Position numbers and translations under genes: made by a program. Of a DNA stretch of 64,000 bases, positions 1 to 11,540 are shown one piece after another. Position 1 is the stretch's first letter; each line of letters opens with the position of its first letter. The stretch covers positions 26,982,270-27,046,269 of the forward strand of contig NC_049903.1 of NCBI RefSeq assembly GCF_001411555.2. The letters are read 5' to 3'. Under the pieces are notes generated by a model. That model worked only from the letters and a program-made list of their open reading frames with translations. It was not told the origin of the DNA and ran no database searches. The stretch comes from Juglans regia. Taxonomy: Eukaryota; Streptophyta; Magnoliopsida; Fagales; Juglandaceae.

Positions 1-3000
1 CTTGAAGTGACCCTCACAGTCATTCGGTCCCTGGTTGATGCATTTTACATTGTTCAGATTGTTGTTCGGTTTCGAACTGCTTATGTTGCTCCGTCCTCTC
101 GAGTCTTTGGGAGAGGAGAGCTTGTCATTGACCCTTCAAAGATTGCTTCAAGATATCTTCATAAAGACTTTTGGCTTCACCTTATTGCCGCCATACCCCT
201 TCCGCAGGTATGTAGGCAGTTATAGGTCAATTTTATGTTTGGTTGATACTCCTCTGATTTCAGGAATTCTCTTTGTTTTTTGCACACCATGCTTATGATC
301 CACTTCATTGCCTGAAATAGAAAGAAAACATACAGAACATGGAATTTATAAGTTACTTCAACACAAACCTGTTATTTTTCACGAGTCTGAGAATTCGTTT
401 CCTCTTCTATTTATGTTCCTTTGCAATCTGAAGGTAGATAAAGACCCATTTGTTTGTAGGGAAATCTCTCCTGAAAGTGGGGATCGGATAATAGGCTATT
501 CTAGTCCATGGAACGGAAATTATGAGTTCACTTCTAATTAGATTGTATGGGTTTTTGAGAATTTATTGCCTCTCCTTCCATTTTCCATGTTAAGCTTAAG
601 ATGCCACCATCAGAGAATGCTTTCTAGATTTGTAACTCCCTGATGTGAACTTGAATTATTTAAATTTTCATATTATGGTAGGTGTTGATTTGGGCTGCAA
701 TCCCAAGCATAAGAGATTCGGAAATGACCCTTTCAAGTGTTGTTCTTCGTTTCCTTATCATTTTCCAGTACCTTCTGAGGCTATATCTTATCTTTCCCCT
801 CTCATCTCAAATTGTCAAGGCCAATGGGGTTGTGATGGCAACAGCATGGGCTGGAGCAGCATATAATCTGATGCTCTATATGTTGGCAAGTCATGTAAGT
901 TACTTCTATAAATCCCTATCTGGACAGAAACCTGTCATCCAATAATTTCTCCTAGACATACTGAAAATGTTTTAGAAATTCTTCATTATCTGAAAGATCA
1001 TCCTACAAAAACCTTACTATGGTTTATGTTTCTTTGGGGATTTTTACAAGCTTGATTGTCTGTTATATGAGAAGCAATCAGAACTAACTTGTAATTCTTT
1101 GTTTCCTCTCTATCTTTCTGGCTCTTTGGTTGTAGTTGCCATTGATTTGTTCAAGCAGTGGATAATTTGATTCCACTTCTTATTATTGTTTTTGATAAGG
1201 TTTTAGGATCTTGTTGGTACCTCTTATCCCTTCAACGACAACATGCATGTTGGAAGAAAGTCTGTAGTCTTCAACAACAAGATTGCAAAGAGTGGTTTTT
1301 TAGTTGCCGTGCAGTGAATGAAACAAGTAGAAATGCCTGGTTTAAGACCAGCAACATCTCAATTCTTTGTGGTGCAAGTACTGACTTCTTTCAGTTTGGT
1401 ATTTATTCCGACGCATTGACTGTTGGAGTTACAGCCACAAGTTTTTTAAACAAGTACTACTACTGTCTTTGGTGGGGCCTGAGGAATCTAAGGTAAGTCT
1501 GGACTACACATTACTGTGTGAAACAAGAAAACTGTTCCATGATGTCAATCCCTATCATTTGAAGGCACTACTATCCTTCCAAATGGAACTATCACAAAAA
1601 AGTAAAAACAGAAAAAATGGGACTATCATGACAGTGAACTAGTGCCAATCGAGATAATAGATTCATCTAAGAAGCTATTAGAAACAAGATAAATTTAAAT
1701 TTATATGCCATGCAATGCAATGTGGAATGCAGGTAAAATATATATCAGGTTTCTCTTCTAAATCATTGACTCAAAATTAAATGCTCTCAGAAAATGAATT
1801 TTACACTCCTTTTTTTCATTGTCTAACTATCAAATATTGCAGCTCTTTGGGACAGAATCTCTTCACCAGCACTTATATTGGAGAGATTAATTTTGCTGTT
1901 ATCATTGCGATACTTGGATTGGTGCTTTTTGCTCTGCTTATAGGTAACATGCAGGTACGTGTAGCTGGTTGAGGACTTTCTGCTGGCCCTAGAAAATCAT
2001 CTCTAAAATAAGCTTTGAGATGTTTGTGTTAGGCCTCATAAAAGTTTGATAACTAGATACAGTTCTATGTTTTCTGTGGGCGGTCCATACAAGTTCCTAG
2101 AAGATGCTCTATTCATATCATTTCAAGTTTTCTGTTGAGTCACTATAGCATAAGCTTTTTCAACCATAATCTATTTAAAACTTCCATTAAGCTGTTGGAC
2201 TTAAGTTTCTGGAAATCATTCTTTATGGTTGTTAGGACTCATGTCCTCCCATGTAGTCATTCAGGCATGTTCTATTTCAAAAATTCTGAAATTCTGCTGT
2301 ACCTTTTATCTACTCAACAGATGTACCTCCAATCCACCATGGTAAGACTGGAAGAGTGGAGGAGTAGGAGAACAGATGCAGAAGAGTGGATGCGTCACAG
2401 GCAACTACCACAAGATTTGAAGCAGCGTGTGCGAAGGTATGAACAATACAAATGGGTTGCAACTCGTGGAGTTGATGGGGAAGCTGTTCTTAAAGGCCTT
2501 CCAATGGATCTCAGGCGAGATATTAAACGCCACCTCTGTCTTGATCTAGTTCGACAAGTAGGTTTCCATTTCTTCTCTCATTTCTATGAATGAATCAATT
2601 TTGTGAGATTTTCCCAATTAGTTCCTTGATTGCAATTCTCTTTTCTCAAGTACTTTCTAGTAATTTGCTAATGAGTGGACTGTAAAAAAATATTATAGTT
2701 TTCTTGTCAGAGTATAGTGCATGCCTTCAGATTCACTTCAACTCCTTGGATGTCTTTCTTGCTTCAGATAATACCTAACTACCATATCCTCACTATTGCA
2801 GTGGAGGGATCCCTTTTACTCTTCCTTTTCTGTTTTATGGATCAAATGGGTCACTGTGAATTCATAATACTGAACAAAATAACCATTAGATCTAGTTCTG
2901 ATTCTGAACTTCTTATAAATGTAAAACAGGTACCACTCTTTGATCAGATGGATGATAGGATGCTAGATGCCATATGTGAAAGGCTGAAACCTTACCTATG

Positions 3001-3628
3001 CACTCCTGGAACTTGCCTAGTTCGTGAGGGCGATCCTGTCATTGAGATGCTTTTCATTGTCCGAGGTCGCTTAAATTCTTACACCACCAATGGTGGCCGC
3101 ACAGGGTTCTTCAACTCATGCTGCATTGGTGCAGGCGATTTTTGTGGTGAGGAATTGCTAACCTGGGCCCTGGACCCTCGTCCAAATGTTCTGCTTCCCT
3201 CGTCTACACGAACTGTGGAAGCTATCACTGAAGTTGAAGCTTTTGCTCTCGTTTCTGAGGATTTGAAGTTTGTAGCAGCCCAATTCCGAAGGTTGCATAG
3301 CAAGCAACTCAGGCACACATTTAGGTTCTACTCGCACCAGTGGAGAACATGGGCTGCCTGCTTTATTCAGGCAGCTTGGTTTCGATATAAAAGACATAAA
3401 GAAGCAGCTGAGCTCAAGAAAATGGAGATTCTAAAGACCTCTGTGCCCAAATCTGCAGTAGAAGAGAGTGCATCATTGCCTCCACACTGCACAGGGTTTA
3501 CCATATATGCAGCAAAACTGGCAGCAAGCACTAGGAGAGGTGGAAGCATGCGGCGTGCCTCAGAATTTGACATTCTAAGCTCATTACAGAAGCCAGTTGA
3601 ACCTGACTTTACCATGGAAGATAGGTAA
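1..3628 (+). CDS. CNGC15: Cyclic nucleotide-gated channel, CNGC15-like, copy 1 (5' partial)
   Basis: Plant CNGCs are tetrameric, Ca2+-permeable cation channels with six membrane segments, a cytosolic cyclic-nucleotide-binding domain and calmodulin control. Seven visible exons: 1-207, 682-894, 1200-1492, 1843-1954, 2321-2557 and 2930-3628 (stop TAA); each junction has GT/AG and keeps frame, giving about 586 residues. The 5' exons lie left of the window. Seen: RVFGRGELVID after S3, an S4-S5 region ending in AGAAYNLMLYMLASH, the pore with SLGQNL (about 1846-1860), an S6 ending in ALLIGNMQ, an intact C-linker, the binding cassette GDFCGEELLTWALDP, and the IQ motif FIQAAWFRYKR. The tail LQKPVEPDF is typical of clade III (CNGC14-18), and overall wording is closest to CNGC15. 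No internal stop is seen, so it is probably functional. Six exon intervals are listed because the first visible one is an incomplete exon of the family's usual set. Confidence 0.93.
2930..3628 (+). other. CNGC copy 1 last coding exon: CNBD and IQ domain
   Basis: This 699-bp exon carries the end of the cyclic-nucleotide-binding domain and the calmodulin-binding IQ helix. It starts after the acceptor AAACAG at 2929 with VPLFDQMD and ends at TAA 3626-3628. The phosphate-binding cassette (GDFCGEELLTWALDP) and the IQ sequence are intact. A possible extra splice at 3625 (AG then GTAAAG) would bypass this stop; see findings. Confidence 0.9.
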
Positions 3629-4039
3629 AGAAAAAGCCTCCTACATCAGTAAGCACTGGTAAGGGTGTAAATGTATTTAGATATGTTGCATAATATCTTG
3701 CCATTCTGCAGGTTACAAAACTTGCAATTTTGGCAAAGCCTCAGTAGTAAAGTCTTTCCATTGATCATTTTTTAGTTAACGTTGTCTTTAGGATTTTGGC
3801 CCAAGCTAGTAGTTCATTAGTAGCCCAATTATATGTATGCTCCAGGACCAGCTTACAGCTGCAATTAAGGTTATTAAGATTACACATCCATGAATGTAAA
3901 ACTAAGTGTGCAATAATATACAAAATTTGATTTGATCGGTTATGTGGTTGTAAAATGTGATTGTTGATGCCTGAAAGACTAGCAATTGACAAAGAAAAGA
4001 ACTTTTCACTCGGTTTCTGAATCTACATCAGATTTTGAC

Positions 4040-4074
<35 letters not shown>

Positions 4075-4203
4075 GGACAATAATGACCTTTCTTTATGAC
4101 AGTTCTTTGATTGTCGTGGTCTGTAGATGGAAAGGAAGGGACCGATCTTGATTCCCTTTGACTAAGCAACTGAAGTTCCCAATGAGCTGTGTGGTTGATT
4201 ACA
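3629..4203 (+). other. 3' flank of CNGC copy 1, shared with copy 2
   Basis: No gene is seen. The stretch aligns by eye with 32289-33046 behind copy 2, for example GCTCCAGGAC at 3840 and 32772, and TTACAGCTGCAATTAAGG in both. Copy 2 has an extra stretch of roughly 250 bp (about 32460-32735). A compound microsatellite (TA)n(CA)n lies at about 4040-4074. Homology stops at 4203, where the gypsy A LTR starts. Confidence 0.8.
4040..4074. repeat. Compound (TA)n/(CA)n microsatellite
   Basis: A run of TA units passes directly into CA units in the 3' flank of channel copy 1. The corresponding place behind copy 2 has no such run. Confidence 0.9.
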
Positions 4204-5540
4204 TGTAATGCCTCAAACTCAAAACCATAAATGGACAGAGTTTCGCCTATATTTTTAAAACTCTCTCCCTATTTACAAATATATATCAAATACATAATCT
4301 TTAAACTATTTACAACTATAATACAATGATCCTCAAAAATCCCGTCACAAGTTCGGTCAGAGTCATTAAATTCAAAATGATTACAATATAAATACTCCAA
4401 CAAAAGCTGTAAAATAGCTAAAATATGACCATAAGAAAACTCTTTGTACACCCAAAACCATATTCAAGCAACAAAACCATTAAGTCCCAAAATTTCCAAC
4501 CTCAAGTGACTAAGTCAAGTCCATTTTGGAATCTTTGACTCAAAAGCTATCACTTCAAAAGAAAGAACCTCCTACAACTCTGAAAAGTATGTGAAATGAA
4601 GTGGTGAGCTGCCACGTGCTTAGTAAGTAGCAATTTAATGGGGGTGTGGGAGTTAGCAATTTTCTTGATTATAAGAGATTGAATAAATTTCCAATAAAAT
4701 AATGTAAGCAATACACTTTTATCTCAACCAATATATTTAGCCAAATATCATATTTAAGGCCACGTGATAATAGAGAAATCACCAATATACTCCAAAGATA
4801 TCATGCCACGAAGACATCATGCCATGAGGGCATCAATATATCACAAAAATATCATGCCACAAAGACATCACGCCGCTAGGGACGTCAAACATGTCACAAA
4901 AATATTCATATAATGGGCTAAGAATAAATAGCATGCTCACATTTAATTTTCAAATTTAATAAACCACATAGCATTTCTCAAACATTCCAACCGTTACAAA
5001 ATTTACACAAATCCCACAAGAGCCAAAATAGCATAAGAATGTGCACAAATTCAAAGTTTACACAAGTTTGAAATATAATACCCAAGTGCACAATTTCAAA
5101 CAAAAACAAAAGTTCTTTTATTAAAAACCCATTGAAGAGCCACTTACCTTGATTTTTAGTCAAAATGATCACAATATTCATCTGCCAACGATCACTCGGA
5201 ACCTATTTCAAGGCCATTATAATCCGTCAACTTCTACTTTCAAAATGATCTCACTTAATTCTACAGTTTCACACAATCCTTAATAACTTGAATTTAGACT
5301 TGTTCTAAAAGATTATCCTCCAAAATTGATAAATTCCAAATTTTTAGGTTACAGATATGCTACCGGACAGCATGTAAACATGCCTTTATCCCCTTATTAT
5401 CCCAACGTAAATAAGGTCTACACTCAACCATATAACAATGACATAAACCTGGATTAATTCTAGTTAATACTCACCACCAACACTTGAATATTAAATTCAT
5501 ATTCAATACACCCTAACAGCATAATCAACTAAGTTTATTT
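4204..5540 (-). repeat. Gypsy A 3' LTR (left copy)
   Basis: It begins with TG at 4204. The first 260 bp match the right-hand LTR at 18649. The inner end is not exactly placed, because the integrase sequence breaks off near 5545 without a recognisable polypurine tract. The segment holds short repeated phrases (ATCATGCCAC, AGACATCA) at about 4800-4880. No gene is seen. Confidence 0.6.
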
Positions 5541-5544
5541 CATA

Positions 5545-5985
5545 CCTAAGGCTCGTTGCAATTTACCCCAAAATTGTAAGGTAAAATGTGGATCTCTATC
5601 TAAAACAATGGTACTGGCACACCGTGTAACCTTACAATCTCTCCTATATAAATTTGGGCAAACTCGTTGAGAGGATAGTTCAACTTAATTAGAAGAAAAT
5701 GCACCAATTTCGTCAGTCTATCCACCACTACCCAAATTGCATCGTCCTTTATTCAACCTCAGTAACCCTGACACAAAATTCATAGTTATATGATCCCACT
5801 TCCATTCTGGAATAGGAAGAAGTTGCAATAAACCCGAAGGTCGTTGGTGTTTCCACTTTCACCTGTTGACACGTTAAATATTGCTCTACAAATCTGGCTA
5901 TTTCTCGTTTTATGTTATTCCACCAATATGTACCCCCAATATCTTTGTACATTTTAGTACTCTCTAGGTTTATGATATAACGAGA
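5545..5985 (-). pseudogene. Gypsy A integrase fragment
   Basis: The minus strand shows the end of the H2C2 zinc region (YWWNNIKREIARFVEQ, then YLTCQQVK, with Tyr where the first Cys is expected) and then, across frameshifts, VVVDRLTK and DRDPHFTLQFWGKL from the integrase core. The sequence ends before the conserved GQTE block, so the catalytic Glu is missing. It belongs to the pol gene that continues at 6162-8030. It cannot encode a working integrase. Confidence 0.75.
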
Positions 5986-6161
5986 ATTATGGGCCTCTTC
6001 TAAAATTTATCCTTTTATTTTTGGATCATTTGGCACACAGTTCGTCTCTAAATCTCAAGATACCATCATCTGACATGTTAAATTCATACTTCTTTCCATT
6101 TTGTACTTCCTCCATGATCTTTAGAAATTTTGCATCATTGCCTTGGCCCTCTTTAATTTTC

Positions 6162-6860
6162 TCAATCAAAGTGAGTTGTACACCCATTGTGTTTGGCATG
6201 TGGAGTATTTCTAATAGTACGAGAATACTTGAAAAGTGTTGAGGTATGTTGGCTACCCAAACGTAGCATTAATCTAGCTAGGTAAGATCGATAATTCTCC
6301 ACTAAAATCTCAATCTCATACCTTTCTAAATCCAACATGATTTGCCTCTGAGTGGTCACTAAAGCAGCTGTAGCACTAAAGGATTTCCTGCTAAGTGCGT
6401 CTACCACTACATTTGCCTTACTAGGGTCGTAGTTGATTGTACAATCATAATCCTTAATTAATTCTAACCACCTTTGTTGCCTCATATTTAATTCTTTTTG
6501 AGTAAATAGATACTTCAGACTTCTGTGATCGGTGTAAATTTCGCACTTCTCACCATACAAATGGTGCCTCCAATTTTTTAATGTAAATATTACAACAACC
6601 AGCTCTAAGTCATGAGTAGGATAATTTAGTTCATAGCCCTTTAACTGCCGGGAAGCATATGAGATCACTTTTCCTTGTAGCATCAGCACACAGCCTAATC
6701 CTTTATATGAGGCATCGCTATAAATGACAAAATTATCAAAATTAGAGGGTATGGTTAACACCGGGGCAGTAACTAACTTATAATTAAGCTCTTGGAAACT
6801 ACTCTTGCATCACCAGTCCACTCGAACTTAACATTTTACCTTGTTAGTTGAGTCAATGAC
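6162..6860 (-). pseudogene. Gypsy A RNase H region
   Basis: An open stretch of about 199 codons shows the Ty3/gypsy RNase H order: [13 protein letters not shown] (first Asp), [20 protein letters not shown] (Glu), [11 protein letters not shown] (second Asp) and the closing DALSRK. These acidic residues are intact. The reading frame breaks at both ends: upstream towards RT at about 6860, and downstream before the integrase zinc region. It is a relic of one polyprotein. Confidence 0.82.
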
Positions 6861-6864
6861 ACTG

Positions 6865-7500
6865 CTATACGAGAAAACCCTCTACAAACATCATATAATA
6901 CCTTGCGAGACCTAAGAAATTGCGAACTTCACTCACATTAGTAGGCCTAGTCCATGTAGTCACAACCTCAATTTTACTAGGTTCTACCATAATTTCATCT
7001 TTGGATACGACATGTCCTAGGAAAGTGACTTGACCAAGCCAAAACTCACATTTCTTTAATTTGGCATACAAGTGTCTTTCCTTCAAAATTTGTAGTACCA
7101 ACCTTAAATGCCCTTCATGTTCCTTCCGACTCTTAGAATAAACCAAAATATCATCAATAAAGATAATTACAAATTGATCTAAAAACTCTAAAAAATCTCT
7201 ATTCATTAAATCCATGAAGGCAGGTGGGGCATTGGTCAACCCAAATGGCATAACTAAAAATTCGTAGTGCCCATATCTAGTCCTTAAATCCGTGTTTAGC
7301 ACATCTTCCCTTTTCACCTTCAACTGATGATATCTAGAACGAAGGTCAATTTTAGAAAATACTTGAGCTTCTTGTCAAATAAGTCATCAATGCGGAGAAG
7401 GGAATATCTATTCCTTATTACAACCTTATTTAACTCACGATAGTCTATGCATAATCTCAAACTCCCATCATTTTTCTTCACAAATAATATTGGTGCTCCC
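6865..7500 (-). pseudogene. Gypsy A reverse transcriptase region
   Basis: The 152-codon open part (7323-6865) has [21 protein letters not shown], the polymerase site FIDDILVYS with both Asp residues, and FLGHVVS followed by [10 protein letters not shown]. The N-terminal third ([20 protein letters not shown] sequence) can be followed to about 7500 only by changing frame. The catalytic motif is intact but the gene is not continuous. Confidence 0.85.
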
Positions 7501-7639
7501 TAAGATGATATACTCAGACATATGAACCCCTTACTTAATAACTCTTGCAATTGTTTTTTTAAGTTCCTTTAACTCCATTGGTGTCATTCTATAAGGTGTC
7601 TTAGAAATAGGTACTAGGGGTAAGATCAATAGAAAAGTC

Positions 7640-8044
7640 TTATCTCTCGATCCGAGGTAATCCAGGTAAATCCTTAGGAAATACTTCAGGAAAGTCTCTA
7701 ACTACAAGTATATCCAAAAGTTTTAATTCTTCCTTTTGGACATCTACCATGCTAGCCAAGAATCCATAACATACATTCCCAAGTAACCAGTTGGTCTTTA
7801 AAACCGATATCATTCGTAATGGAGTCTTGGTGGAAAATCCTGTATATCTAAACTCAGACTCTCCAAGATGTTTAAACACTAATTCCTTTTCAAAACAATG
7901 AATATTAGTATGATATGCAGTCAACCAATCCATTCCTAAAAAACATCAAAATCATGCATATCTAAGACTTTCAAGTCTACTAACAATTTCCTACCCTCAA
8001 TAATAGTCATGCATGATCTATGATTTTCGACGTCGACTGCAATT
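7640..8044 (-). pseudogene. Gypsy A protease C-terminal part
   Basis: Minus-strand text around 8010-7640 reads SCMTIIEGRKLLVDLKVLDM, HDFDVF, then MDWLTAYHTNIHCFEKE and DFPEVFPKDLPGLP, the usual linker between gypsy protease and RT. The other half of the same protease, with the active-site stretch, lies at 15913-16160. The break is where the copia element entered, at about 8044. Confidence 0.78.
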
Positions 8045-8169
8045 TTTTTTTGGGTTTGCCTATTTCTTTTCTTTCGGCACTTTCTGTGAGTTTCTATTGA
8101 TTTTCGGCACTTTGGTTTTTGGCACTTCGGATATTTTATTTTGGGTTCCATCATGTCATCATATAAGTT

Positions 8170-8905
8170 AGACTTATTCCCTATTCACCTAGAGATGTAG
8201 AGGCTTTATCTAAGTGGAAAATTAAGGATGCTCGGGTTATGACCTGGATTTTTAGCTCGATTGAGCCTCACCTTGTTCTCAATCTGAGACTGTATAAAAT
8301 TGCTGCTGATATGTGGAAATACCTTAACAAGGTTTACAATCAAGACAACACGGCTCGACATTTTCAATTGGAGTATGAGATGGCTAATTTCACACAAGGA
8401 AGTCTCTCCATTGACGAATATTTTTTGGTTTTCAAAATCTATGGGCTGACTATTCAGATATTGTTTATGCTAATGTTCCTGCTGTAGCTCTCTATGCTAT
8501 TCAAGCAATGCATGAAACAAGTAAGAGAGATCGATTCTTGATGAAGCTTCTTTTCGACTTTGAAATTACACGTTCTAATCTGATGAGTTGTCATCATGTA
8601 CCATCTTTGGATGCTTGTTTAAGTGAAATTCTTGGTGAGGAGCAGCGTATAGAAACTCAGGCTGCCATGGAACATTGAGCTAATGTTAGTACACATGTTA
8701 CTGTGGCCTATGCAGCACAAGGGAGGAATAAGAGTAGAGACATGCGTGATGTTCAGTGCTTTAGTTGTAAAGCTTTTGGTCATATTGCTCGGGATTGTCC
8801 CAAGAAGTTTTGTAACTATTGCAAGAAATAGGGTCATATCATCTCCGCTTGTCCCATTCGTCTTAAAAGGAAGCAGGGTACTGCTTATCATGTCTCCGCT
8901 GGTGC
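8170..8905 (+). pseudogene. Copia B gag
   Basis: Gag makes the particle shell and packages element RNA. The first open part (8239-8487) reads MTWIFSSIEPHLVLNL then MWKYLNKVYNQDNTARHFQ, typical of the UBN2-type gag domain. After a frameshift near 8440 it continues in another frame. At about 8755-8800 the first zinc knuckle CFSCKAFGHIARDC is complete. The second, starting CNYCKK, has a stop codon inside. No start codon in good context is seen, so the N-terminus is missing. Confidence 0.82.
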
Positions 8906-8921
8906 CAATAGCTCTGCTGCA

Positions 8922-10302
8922 TTGCTTGCTACCTCGACGGTTGTTCTTATTCTTGCTTCTACAGCCTTAGCAAATCCAAACACACTCACTTCTGAAACGG
9001 TACAACATATGATCATTTTTGTTTTTTCTGCTTTTGGGCTCTCAAGTAATCATAAAGTTTCTTCCAAGCCATGTTATTTTGACTCTGGAGCCTCTAACTA
9101 TATGACCAATACTATTTTTCCTCTTTCCAATGTCAGAAATTATGATGGCACTCTAAAAATAACACCGTTGATGGCAGTTATCTGCCTATCAACGTTGTTG
9201 GTGATCTTTCCCCCTTCCTTAACTAATGTTTTTGTGTCTCCTGACCTCTCCACAAATCTTATTTCTATTGGACAATTGGTTTATAATAATTGTAATGTCC
9301 ATTTCTCTCGTTCTGGTTGTGTTGTGCAAGATCAAGTGTCAGAGAAGATGATTGTGAAGGGGCCTAAAGTGGGACGAATCTTTCCTCTCCACGCTTTTCC
9401 TTCCACCATTATCAATAGTTTTCCTTTACTTTCTTTTGCCTGTAATGTTGTTGGTTCTGGAAATAAGATGTGGCATAGACGTCTAGGCCACCCAAACTCA
9501 GATGTACTTCGTACTTTGTTTCATTCTGGTTTATTGGAAAATAAAACATGTTCTTCTTTTGATTGTACATCATGCAAACTTGGCAAAAGTAAAGTTCTAC
9601 CTTTACCTCATCATGCATCTCGTGCCTCACAATGTTTCGATATTATTCAAAGTGATTTTTTTTTCAACATGTTGTTTTTCATGTGCATTATAAGTACTTT
9701 GTTACTTTCATTGATGACTTTAGTCGCTTTACTTGGGTTTACTTCCTATGGGCTAAGGTCGAATGTTTTTCAGTATTTAAGCGCTTTCTTGCACTTCTTG
9801 AGACTCAATTCTCTGTCAACATCAAGGTCTTGCGCTCTAATTCTGGTGGAGAATACATGTCTAATGAGTTTCAGAACTTTATTCAAAGCAAATGGATCAT
9901 CGCCCAGCATTCTTGTCCTTCAACACCGCAACAAAATGGTGTTGCCGAGAGAAAAAATCGTCACCTTCTTCATGTGGTAATAACTATTTTACTTAAATCA
10001 TCTGTTCCTCATCGTTTATGGTGTGAAACACTTTCTACTGCGGTTCATTTGATCAGTCGCTTACCCTTTCCTACGTTACATCATGTTTCTCTTTTTTTTT
10101 TAAGTTATTTGGCCGTTCTCCTTCATATTTTGATCTTCGAGCATTTGGTTGTGTTTGTTTTGTGCATCTCCCTGCTCATGAACGACATAAACTTACTGCC
10201 CAATCTGTTAAGTGTGCTTTTCTGGGTTATGCTATATCTCAAAAGGGTTATGTTTTTTATGATCTCAATGCTCATCGTATACTGGTTTCTAGGAATGTGG
10301 TT
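8922..10302 (+). pseudogene. Copia B protease and integrase
   Basis: The protease active site FDSGAS is at about 9079. The integrase zinc region has MWHRRLGHPNSDVLRTL and CTSCKLGKS. The integrase core continues in a second frame (9683-10306) with FVTFIDDFSRFTWVYF, VLRSNSGGEY and QQNGVAERKN. The middle catalytic Asp, expected in RSDSGGEY, is Asn here, so this integrase should be dead. A frameshift near 9660-9690 joins the two parts. The gene breaks at 10302, where gypsy C is inserted, and resumes at 14204. Confidence 0.85.
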
Positions 10303-10303
10303 G

Positions 10304-11503
10304 TGATGACCTGAGTTTTATCTAGGCTTGGCCCTTAGAATTTGCTCTAAGTTGCCATGACATTTTAGGAACCTTAGTTACTTTGGAAGGCCTTAGAACC
10401 TATGATGTAGTAACTTGAGCCCAAGAGGAGAATGACCCTAGTTTATTTTGGAATTTCGGCCTTATTTGGAAACTTAGGTCCAATGGTTTAGGCCCATGAT
10501 CCAATTCTAAGTTGTTAGTGCTATGTGTCATGATAATGTTATACCTTGAACCTAGTCTTGAAAGTGGATTAAGAGGGAAAGAGAGGTGTAGGATGGTACC
10601 AAGATGAGCTTACACACCTAGCCCATTGTTCTTTTGTCCAAAATTCAAGTTCCAAGGTAGATTTCTTGGAAATGGGAGCCTAGGAAAGTGAAATGGAGCT
10701 TTTCTAGAATTTTTGCAAAGGAAACTGAAGGGAGGCCTTTGAGATTTCGAATTTAGCTAGCTTTTGCCATGTGTCAAGCATGCACCAAGTTTCTAGAAGA
10801 TTTTGTGAAGAGACTTTTGTATCAAGAATAAGTTTGCCCTTAGGATTTTGGCTAGCACACCCCTAAGCATTCCATTCACTTGCCACTTGCCACTTGCCAC
10901 TTGCCACTTAGTGTATTTTGGACCAATGTTATATGAAAGGTCACCTAGGGAATGAATATTTGGAAGATGAAGCAACATCTTGGGAAAGGCAATGGAGAGG
11001 ACGGCTAGGGCTATGGCAGACGCCCAATGCCACTTGTCTTCCATGCCAAGAGTTACTTGCTGGGAATAGGAAAATGCATATATGGTTTTACCAAGTTACC
11101 CTTGAGGATATATTTACTTGTTTAAGGAAAGGAATGGCATAAAAGGGAAAAATGGGATTTCGACCAAGGAGAAAAGTCCTACATGCCACCTCCCAAGAAT
11201 GTCCCTTCCCAATGCAATCCAAGTGGAGAACTCCAAGAGGCATTTTGGCAATAGAGAGAGGGAGAAAAAGAAACGTTGCCACTTGTCATCCATGCAAGGG
11301 TTTTTGGATGCAACCAAGGAGGGAAATGGAGGGTCTCATATATAAAGAGAAAGGTTCACGCCTAGGGGGCTTTTCCCTTGCCATTTCGGCACTACCAAAG
11401 ATTAGCAATGTAAGGATCAGTTTCTCCTAAGTCTTGCACATACACAAGTCTTTTCTCAATCTAAAAATGAGATTCAAATCTCATTAGACTTTGAGAAAGA
11501 TAG

Positions 11504-11540
<37 letters not shown>

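Noticed and set aside
1781..1972. Separate small membrane protein gene
   Set aside because: It is the pore/S6 exon of CNGC copy 1 read through into its introns.
3079..3615. Minus-strand open frames opposite the last CNGC exon
   Set aside because: Shadows of the conserved plus-strand coding sequence; the same shadow occurs at 32027-32275.
4778..4905. Short repeated phrases ATCATGCCAC / GACATCA considered as a CRISPR-like array
   Set aside because: Spacing is irregular and unit similarity poor, and the site is inside an LTR of a plant genome.
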